A DNA stretch of 64,000 nucleotides from Quercus robur (Eukaryota; Streptophyta; Magnoliopsida; Fagales; Fagaceae): positions 52,244,290 through 52,308,289 of the forward strand of contig NC_065541.1 in assembly GCF_932294415.1 (NCBI RefSeq), in the 5' to 3' direction. Under the pieces are notes generated by a model, which saw only the letters and a program-made list of their open reading frames with translations, had not been told where the DNA came from and did not search any database. A program made the position numbers and the translations under genes. Positions 56,773 through 64,000 of this stretch are shown here, one piece after another (positions within the stretch are counted from its first letter, which is position 1; every line of letters begins with the position of its first letter).

Positions 56773-58761
56773 GTTTTTCTGACATGGTCTTTGTGCTTCA
56801 TTGCTCTACCCTTTGTGACCATTGTTCTTTGGTTTTGTTTTGTTTTATTGTTTCTAGGATTTGCATAGCATAACATTCATGCATTTCATTCTAGGTGTTT
56901 TTTTATTTTATTATTAAAAAAAAAAAAAAGGGAAGAAAAAGGAAGCACATTTTGTTTTGTACTATTCTTCTTGGTTTATGTGAATAAGGTTGGTCAATTT
57001 ATTTTTACATAACATATCTTTTGTACCTTGTTAGCTTTGATGAGCTTATTTATTTCACTTTACTAGTTGAAGCTTTGTAGTGCATATTGTGTGGGAAAGA
57101 TGTTTATGGCTTTTGATTACTATGTCTTAATCTTGAAGTCACATGTTTTTAAATGTTTGACTTGAACTTTTCGAAAAACGCATAAATAACCATCTCACCA
57201 CTGTTCACTAGCCAATCATGAACACCTTAGTGCATATCATAAGATTTTGTGCTCGAGAAAGTGTAGCACATGCACAAAAAGAACATAAGGTGAAGCTTCT
57301 GGTTAAATTGCTTAATTCTTAAAATCAAAATTGGTGTGTACTATTAGGCTTGATGCCAAACTCACATAACTTAAAATTGGAATGTATATTATGAGGCAAA
57401 AATACAAGAAACTTACATGATTGCAAGCTTATGATTTAGGAGATGTGGGAGTTATATGATATAACTCTTTAGGTGATAGTCTCTTTTAAATTCTTTGTGA
57501 TGAATTTTGTAGACTTTGTGATTGATTGCTATTCACATATCATCTCACATGTATCTCAAGCTTTTGCTAGTTGCACACACTACACGAGTTACTCTTTGCT
57601 AAACATTGTACGTGTTATTGTGTGTGTTTATGGTCTGACCAACCAAGTTTTGCAAATACTTTGAATTTTGTGCAAAATTAATTTGTTGCTTGAAAATTTG
57701 TGGAGAATGTAAGAAATTTTGTTTTGGGAATTTTGGGCTTAAAATCCTTGATTTGAAAATCATATCATCCCATACTCATGCATTTTTGTTCTTAAATTTT
57801 AATGCTTTGAGTTAAATAAAATTGTTTTTCAAAAATTGGGTTTTTCCTCAAAAATATGGTGAGCCTCTGCCTAATTCGATCGATCCATTTTGTTTTTCGA
57901 TCGATTGAAATTTTTTAAATTTGTGAGAGAGAGTCTTTGTCTGTTTCGATCGATCGAGGCTGATTTTCGATCGATCGAAACTCGTGAATCAGGTTTTTAA
58001 AAAAAGTCAGATTGGACTTTTTCAAATAGTTTTCAACTTTTCTCTCTCTCCGCGTTGGCTTTAGGCTCCACCATCCAATTTTTGGTCGTTTTCCTTCAAG
58101 ATTTTTGCAAGGTTTTTGTCCTTGGAGGCCGATAAGTCCCTTTTGCCTTTCCTTTTCAATTTTATTTCTTGATTTCATGCATTTTTCATGCATTATCATG
58201 GGTATTTTCGGCACTTTCAAAATATTGGGGTTTTTGATGATCCGAACCTATTTTGGTGGAATTGATCAATGGGTTTTTGTTCTATGATGCTATAATGATG
58301 TTCCTTATAATTTAATTTGATCAATTTTGTGATTTTTGAATAATTGGAAATTCAAGGGTTTTGAATTTGATCCGAATTGGGGATTTTGTCTAATTGGGTT
58401 AATTGATGAAATTGGCTTATCAAATTGATGTATTTGGTCATTATTTTTGTTATTATATCATGTGTAATGATCAATTCGTCAATATTTTTCAAATTGATCA
58501 AGTGGTTTTCCAAATTTTGGGGTTTTTGTGTTAAAACTTTAATGTTCAAGCCAATTTTGTAAATTTGAACCTTTTGGACTTAATTCACTGCATTAGAACA
58601 TGCATCATGTCATTTAAACTTGCTCATGCATCATATAGATTTTTATTCTATATTCTGTTTTTGTGCTAACTTGCAGTCTGCCCTTGGTTTTGGTTTTGGT
58701 TTTGGTTTTAGTTTTGTGTTTTTGTTCTTTTGCTCTGTGTTTTGGTCCTTATCTTAGCACC

Positions 58762-59837
58762 ATGCTTAGGAAAACTAGAGCCAATAGGACCCCTTCCACT
58801 TCCTCTGCGTCTCCCTCTAGGGTTGAGGAGTTTAGGAATGAGAAGTGTTGTGAGGCCTATGAGACTTTGAACCGTAAGCGTAAGATTTGGTCTGAGCGAA
58901 CTGTTGTGTTGGATGAGCTTGATCCGGCCATTAGGGCCAATTTTGAGTCTAGAGGTTGGTTGCCTCTCTTAGAGATAGATCATCCACCCCCGACCGCCTT
59001 GATTAGAGAGTTCTTTTCGAACCTCTCTTGCCACATTTATGATTCCAACACCCTTGTTAGGAGTTGGATACGAGGTGTAGAGTTCACCATTACCCCTCGG
59101 GTAGTGGCTGAGGCTCTTGGGGTGCCGGTTGTTCGGGATGCTGACTATCCCTATGATGAGTCACCCTTGTTAGATGTTGTCATGTCTTACATCATTGGGT
59201 CATCTATCCAGTGGGGTTCTGCTCCTCGGATCACGTCCGCTGAGCTTACCGAGACGGCCTATCTCTTCTTTAAGATAGCATGTCATTCCTTGTGGCCTAT
59301 CCTCACTTCCACACCATCCCTTTAGAGCAATGTGTGTTTTTGTATGCCTTTGTTTCTGGAGCGTCTATCAGTTTTCCTCACTTGTTCCTTCGTTCTTTGA
59401 ATGAGGTTCATAGGAGTTCTGCCGTAGGGCATGCACTAATTCATCCTATTTTCATTCATAGGATTTTGCTCTTCTTAGGTCTAGATGGTTTTCCGTCTGG
59501 TGAGCCTGTTCATGTGATTGCTCCCATAGGTGCCACCTTTCTTCGTCAGAGGGCTGCTTAGTTGAAAGTTGCTCATTCTTATCCTAGAGGTGCGTCATCT
59601 AGTGGTGTTCCCCCTCCTCCCTCTTCTACAGGTATAGCTGCTGTTGAAACTTCAGGTGCTGCTGCTGCTGATGCTGATGTTCTTCCACCGACTGCTTCGA
59701 GTGATTCAGACATTCGTCGCACGTTGGATCATGTCTTGACCGTTCAGGCGGCTCAAGGACAGATTTTGGTGGATGTGCTTGATGAGATCCGTGCCTTACG
59801 TGCGGAGTTGGCGCAGTTTAGACCACCTCCCTTTTGA
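58762..59837 (+). mobile_element. Extra coding region in the LTR element ('putative plant transposon protein' type)
   Basis: This is a coding region between gag and the 3' LTR. Its text (RGWLPLLEIDHPPPTALIRE, then SWIRGVEFTITPRVVAEALG) resembles the domain found in many plant retroelements and annotated as 'putative plant transposon protein'. A Pro/Ser/Ala-rich tail follows. The role of this domain is unknown; plant mobile-domain-like capture has been suggested for similar proteins. It looks interrupted about once. Between gag and this region (56773-58761) there is only non-coding sequence, including two CGATCGATCGA palindrome clusters (about 57877-57982). Confidence 0.6.
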
Positions 59838-60373
59838 TGATGGATATCTTGTTTGCCCTTTGGCATTCCGTCACAAAAAGGGGGAGTACTTTGTAGTGTT
59901 TTTGTTTTCAGGGGGAGTTTATTTGTTTTTGGTTGGAACTTGTGGAGTTTAGATTGTATTTAGGTGCTTCACTTTGTACTTACATTTTTTAGCTCTTGCC
60001 TTGTTTTTGATGGGATATTCATGTTAGGGGGAGTTTTATGTTTTGTTGGTACTTTATATGTTTCTTGTTTCAAACTGCTTATTGATTTATATTTATGAGT
60101 TATTCATTGATATATGTCTTTATTTGTGTGTTGTTTGAAATCAAGAAGTTATTTTGTTTACTTGTATTGTTTCCACACATGCGGTTATGCATTTTGTTTA
60201 GTGTTTCAAGAAATATACAGGTTGATTCAATTGAGCTGCTGTCTACACTTGCAACTGATGGATAGTAGTTAGGATTGAATTTTTTTTATGAGCATTATCT
60301 TGTAAAGGGCTTTTTATTTTGTAAACTTTGAGCTTCTAGTTGTGTTTTGTCACGGATTGCCAAAAGGGGAGTT

Positions 60374-61225
60374 TGTTAGGTTCTAAAGTTTAGGATTTTA
60401 TATATTTAGAACTCTAATTTGTATTGTTGGCAAACCATGATCAAAACAATGTGTTTAGAAGTGTTTAAGTCTAGCTCAAAGTTGTGCGTCTATGTAAAGT
60501 TGGAATCGAGTTAAAGCAGGAAAGGATTGTGCCTTTCGGCCTGGCTCAATCGATCGAAAGATAGGTTCGATTGATCGAAGCTCGGGCAGAATGTTTTTAT
60601 GCAAATTCGTCCAACTCAGCCCTAAGTGTTTTAAAATGTTTTTAGGGTTTCTTATTTGTCCTAAGTATAAAAGGCAAACCCTAGCCACGTTTTAGTGTTG
60701 CTTATATTTGCGGTTTGTGTAAATCTCTTGTGAGATCTAGAGGAGCTTTCCTTTACACAAACTTAGGGTTTTCAAGGAGAAGATTTATCTACGCCTTGAT
60801 GATCAATTCAATTGCTACCATTGAAGTTTAAAGAAAACACAAGCGAGTGTGCTTGTAGCTGGTGGTGAATCCAAGAAAGAAGGAGTCCGTGGATTCGGAG
60901 TTTGCACGTGGTCGTGTTAGTAAGTTCTACTGGTTGGTAGCAATAAGAAGTCGAGCATGGGGGCTTGTAAGTCTTATTGTATGAACTTCGATTCTTTCAA
61001 GATAGTAGATTCAAGTTTACCTTGAGGATAGTTAGGTCAAATCCTCCCCAGGTTTTTACCGGTTTGGTTTCCTAGGTGATCATATCTTGTGTTATTTATT
61101 TTCCACTGCTTTGCATGATTTGATCTTTTATATTGTGATAACCTAGACTTGTTTAATTGGACTATGTAACAACTTGGTTAATTACCTAGGTTTAATCAAT
61201 TGTTTAAGGGGTCTAAAAACTGTCA
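60374..61225 (+). repeat. 3' LTR
   Basis: 852 bp, same ends as the 5' LTR but with one fewer CGATCGATCGAAAG unit. It is directly followed by the TGAGT target duplication. Confidence 0.92.
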
Positions 61226-61230
61226 TGAGT

Positions 61231-61597
61231 CATATGTATAAGCCCTAAGCCCAATATTTCAAGAAACTAAAAACGATATAAACATGTAAGCGAACTCACT
61301 TCTAACCAATTTGGAACACGCAACAAAGAGCAAAAGTGATTGAAAGGTGAAACACACTCTTCCACACCAACGAACAAAAGATTCTTAAAAATTTCATTAC
61401 AAAAAGCATATAATTGACATTACATACCCCAAGTGAAAAAACGTATTCTTTGCATACATTTTATGACATCAACGTTAGACATTGGCTTTCAAATAGCCTA
61501 TCAAATTGAGATTCAAAATATAAAAAGTAAACAATTCCAGGAAAAGTACAGACTTATTAGTATTTATATCTTTGAGAAGCGGTAGAAATGAATAATC
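61231..61597. other. 3' flank of SDR gene 3
   Basis: It probably holds the 3' untranslated region of the minus-strand SDR gene. Nothing else was recognised. Confidence 0.5.
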
Positions 61598-63317
61598 TCA
61601 ATCAAAAGTTGTCACTTCATTCCGAGAAAAGAAGAGGCCAGAAGGACCATCGTTGGGTAGGAGCACTAACTTTACAACTCTTTTAGCACCTTCATCAATT
61701 GTCAAGTAGCCAGTGTTGTGGTTTATATCTGTCTTGACATAGCCAGGGCAGAGGCAATTGACTTGGAAAGATGGGAACTTTTTGGCCACAATCCTTGTGT
61801 AGGCATTCATAGTTGCTTTTGAAATTATGTAGGCAGACATATATCTAGGCCAGCCTTTGGTTTCCAAGGAACCCTCCTTAAAATCTTTCAGATATTCATT
61901 CAATACCTCATCTACTCTTTCTTCCGTTAGGCTTTCAACATTACCTAACACTTCTTTAGCCCATTCACTTGGTATTTCCTGAAACAGCAGAAGAAGAAAA
62001 GAAGAAAAGTCACTTTAATTTGATTATTGGGAAAATGAATCAAAGTTTAATTTTAAAAAATAAAAAATAAAAAAGTAGAAGAAGAAAGAGACTTTGCATC
62101 TCTTAGGGCCCGTTTGGATTGAGGAAGGAGGGAGGGGGAGTAAAGGGAAGTAGAGTAGAGTTGGCTGAAAATAATCTAATTAATAAATAGCTTGTTTGGA
62201 TGAAGGGAGAGTAGAGGGGAGTAGAGTAGAAAGAGGGAGAGTAAGTTAAATTACCTTATCTGGATGTTTTTTTAAAGGAGGAGGAGGAGGGATTTGGAGG
62301 GGTTCTAATTACTTCTAACTCCTCATTTTTAATTCCTCTAAATTTGAGAGATTTGGAGGGAGAGTCGGAGAAATTATTAAGTCCACCAAAAGGACTGCTG
62401 ACGTGGTCCGCCCTGACCTCCGAACTAATAAAATGATGTTATTTATCCAAATGTGACATCATGTGGTAATTTTTATTTTTTATTTATTGTGCTGATTAGG
62501 AAGCTCACACATACATTTGCATAGATGACATCATCTCATTGGTGAGGGAGGATCACATCAGCAGTCCTCCCAATGTAAATAATGATTTTTCGGAGAGTAG
62601 AGTATAAAACTGCTTGACCAAATGAATTACCAAATTTACTCTTACCATATTAACAAAATTATAAACTATGAAAAGACTAATTATTTTCCTCCCCTTTGCT
62701 TAATTCTAAAAACACCCAAATAAAGTGGAGAATAACTATTCCCCTTTACTCTTCTCCCTTCTACTTTCCTCTACCTCCAAATTTCCAAACATAGCATAAT
62801 TTTGGGCCAATTCCACTCTACTCTATTCTACTCCCTTTCCCCTCAACCCAGACGAATCAAGTAAATGAGATAGGATTGCTTCATATAATCCCATCAATTT
62901 GTTAAGAAAGAAAGATAGTAATTTCCTTAAAAAAAAAACCATGAAAATGATTAATTAACCATTTTAAGCCAGTTATAAGTTGAACCATCTACTTTTGATT
63001 GGGATTTAGTTTTGGCTCATTCCATGACATTTGCTTGTAATGAATTTCAAAACCAAATAAAAAACTTGTATAAAACTTAATTCTAAGATCTAATATGGGT
63101 TCCGGAAATTTTATCTGCAGTTTCATACCTTTAAGTGCCCAAAGGAAGAGGAAACATTAACAATCCTTGGTGAATTGGACAGTTGGAGGATTGGAAGAAG
63201 TGCTTCAATCATTCCTCTGGCGCCATAGTAGTTTGTTTTCAGGCACTCTTCAGCTAACTCGTAGGTGTCGGTCGCTATTTTACTCCAATCTACAACTACA
63301 TTGGCACTTTCCTCATC
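61598..63317 (-). CDS. Salutaridine reductase-like SDR, copy 3 (5' part beyond the window)
   Basis: Two exons are visible (minus, 5' to 3'): 63317-63129 (63 codons) and 61978-61598 (126 codons plus stop). They correspond to exons 4 and 5 of SDR gene 1, with in-phase GT-AG junctions. Text: [20 protein letters not shown] (active-site Asn), [13 protein letters not shown] (active-site Ser), [17 protein letters not shown] (catalytic Tyr/Lys) and [12 protein letters not shown], ending NEVTTFD. There is no stop or frameshift, so this copy looks functional as far as seen. Exons 1-3 with the cofactor loop were searched for up to 64000 and not found, so they must lie beyond the right edge. It is more diverged from copy 1 than the pseudogene is, so it split off earlier. 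The intron between the visible exons carries a 750-bp TIR element. Confidence 0.88.
62105..62858. mobile_element. TIR element with A/G-rich arms in the SDR gene 3 intron
   Basis: The left arm starts GGGCCCGTTTGGATTGAGG and runs through GGGGGAGTAAAGGGAAGTAG and AGTAGAGTTGGC. The right arm carries the mirrored GCCAATTCCACTCTACTCTA, CTACTCCCTTTCCCCTCAAC and CCAGACG. A second, inner pair of similar arms (GTTTGGATGAAGGGAGAGTA and CTTCTCCCTTCTACTTTCC...CCAAACATAGC) makes it look like an element within an element of the same family. It is non-coding. Confidence 0.65.
62392..62572. mobile_element. Smaller inverted-repeat element nested in 62105-62858
   Basis: The left end, AGGACTGCTGACGTGGTCCG then CCCTGACCTCC, is mirrored by GAGGGAGGATCACATCAGCA then GTCCTCC. 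Inside, GATGTTATT...TGACATCATGTGG and GATGACATCATC are also related. It is about 180 bp and non-coding. Confidence 0.55.
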
Positions 63318-64000
63318 CTGCATCAATAAGAAGCAACTTCATTCTCTTCCAAGCCAATTGTACAAAGAAAATGATAGGCAGAGACAGTTTGCTTAACAAG
63401 AATACTTAGTTAGCTTCCCAACCCCAGTTTGAAGACCCAAACACACTATTCTTATGGTAAAATTTTCCATAATTTTGTGGCCAAACATTACAAGATTTCA
63501 TAGGGAGCGCAACAAGGAATCCTAAATAGCTAATCAGCAACTAGACACAATACGTTAGCTTTGACTAAAGCCGCTTTAGTCAAAGTTAATTGATGCTAGT
63601 GTGGTCCTATATGGGTTTTCTTTCTAGAACATGACTAATATCATAAAAAAGGTCATACCTAGTGCACAAAATCCCTTTTGGTGGAGTCTAGGAGAGGTGA
63701 TTGGTAGATAACCCTCCCTAGTCCTAATTTTTATTGGAGAGACTGATTTTGAGACTCAAACCCGCCAGGGCTGCAACCTAATAGACTATTTACTTTCAAC
63801 CTGCAAGAGGGCTTTGGCTGAATAATAATGGTTTGGCTTAAGATTCCTTCTTACTTTGTTAGGAATTAACTACAATGATCACTGAAAGTAATAACAAGAT
63901 AATGTCTAATCCTGATGTTACAGTCAAGTCACTCTTTATCAAAGTTACATCCGAGTCCACTCACCCTTTTTCTTATTTTTTGGCAATGAAAAAATATCAT
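63318..64000. other. Intron 3 of SDR gene 3 (window end)
   Basis: No exon matching the NNAG exon of SDR gene 1 was found on the minus strand. A short palindrome, TTTGACTAAAGCCGCTTTAG then TCAAA, lies near 63561-63585. The sequence continues beyond the window. Confidence 0.5.

Larger units (their letters stand above)
53961..61225 (+). mobile_element. Copia-like LTR retrotransposon, pol-less, with an extra gene
   Basis: A 7.3-kb element with two similar LTRs (53961-54833 and 60374-61225), both starting TGTTAG and ending TGTCA. It is flanked by the 5-bp target duplication TGAGT (53956-53960 and 61226-61230). Just after the 5' LTR lies TGGTATCAGAGC, a primer site complementary to initiator methionine tRNA, as in many Ty1/copia elements. 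A purine tract (AAAAGGGGAG) precedes the 3' LTR. Inside are a gag region and, further on, a coding region of the 'plant transposon protein' type. I saw no protease, integrase, reverse transcriptase or RNase H, so it is non-autonomous. By eye the LTRs differ at roughly 3-4% of positions plus one short repeat-number difference, suggesting an age of the order of one to a few million years. The ends look whole; the inner coding parts appear broken in about two places. Confidence 0.9.

Noticed and set aside
58663-59837. Extra LTR-internal coding region as an independent host gene
   Set aside because: It lies between matching LTRs with a single target duplication outside, has no introns, and its domain is known from plant mobile elements.

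Overview
This is a window of plant nuclear DNA, most likely from a woody eudicot. It is AT-rich and intron-rich, the splice sites are plant-like GT-AG, and the proteins match land-plant families. Fagaceae (oak, chestnut, beech) is my guess from the style of the LTRs, which carry CGATCGATCGAAA motifs, but the sequence alone cannot prove it.

Layout. (1) Bases 1-264 hold the last exon of a plus-strand gene, possibly a KEA-type potassium/proton antiporter. (2) Bases 1.2-7.2 kb are transposon-rich: a truncated LINE, a hAT element nested in a Harbinger/Tourist-like element, two long-armed foldback elements, and a terminal-inverted-repeat (TIR) element carrying a leucine-rich-repeat gene fragment. 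(3) Bases 7.3-10.1 kb encode a cytosolic-type HSP70 that lacks the usual EEVD tail. (4) Bases 10.6-15.3 kb are repeat debris: RNase H ends of three LINEs, a poly(A)-ended repeat, a short-unit satellite and a 34-nt C run. (5) Bases 15.9-31.1 kb are the gene-dense core: plastid-type FolD4 (plus strand), threonine aspartase/taspase (minus) and phosphomannomutase (minus). All three could be spliced in full by eye, giving proteins of 369, 419 and 248 aa. (6) Bases 34.9-64 kb hold a minus-strand tandem array of salutaridine-reductase-like short-chain dehydrogenases (SDRs). The first is intact (35161-38321). The second is a pseudogene split by a nearly intact 5.6-kb LINE (44631-52445). The third runs off the right end (61598 onward). 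A copia-like, pol-less LTR element (53961-61225, target duplication TGAGT) sits between the second and third.

The genes do not form a pathway. FolD4 makes one-carbon folates in the plastid, phosphomannomutase feeds GDP-mannose and ascorbate synthesis, taspase is a self-cleaving protease, and the SDRs are reductases of specialised metabolism. The antiporter-like exon, FolD4 and taspase appear to match the Arabidopsis At4g00630 - At4g00620 - At4g00590 neighbourhood (from memory), which suggests old microsynteny later expanded by transposons. I found no tRNA, rRNA or CRISPR. I also found no clearly new biological system. The strongest leads are the LRR-fragment capture, the tail-less HSP70, the LINE with overlapping ORFs, and the gag-only LTR element with an extra gene.
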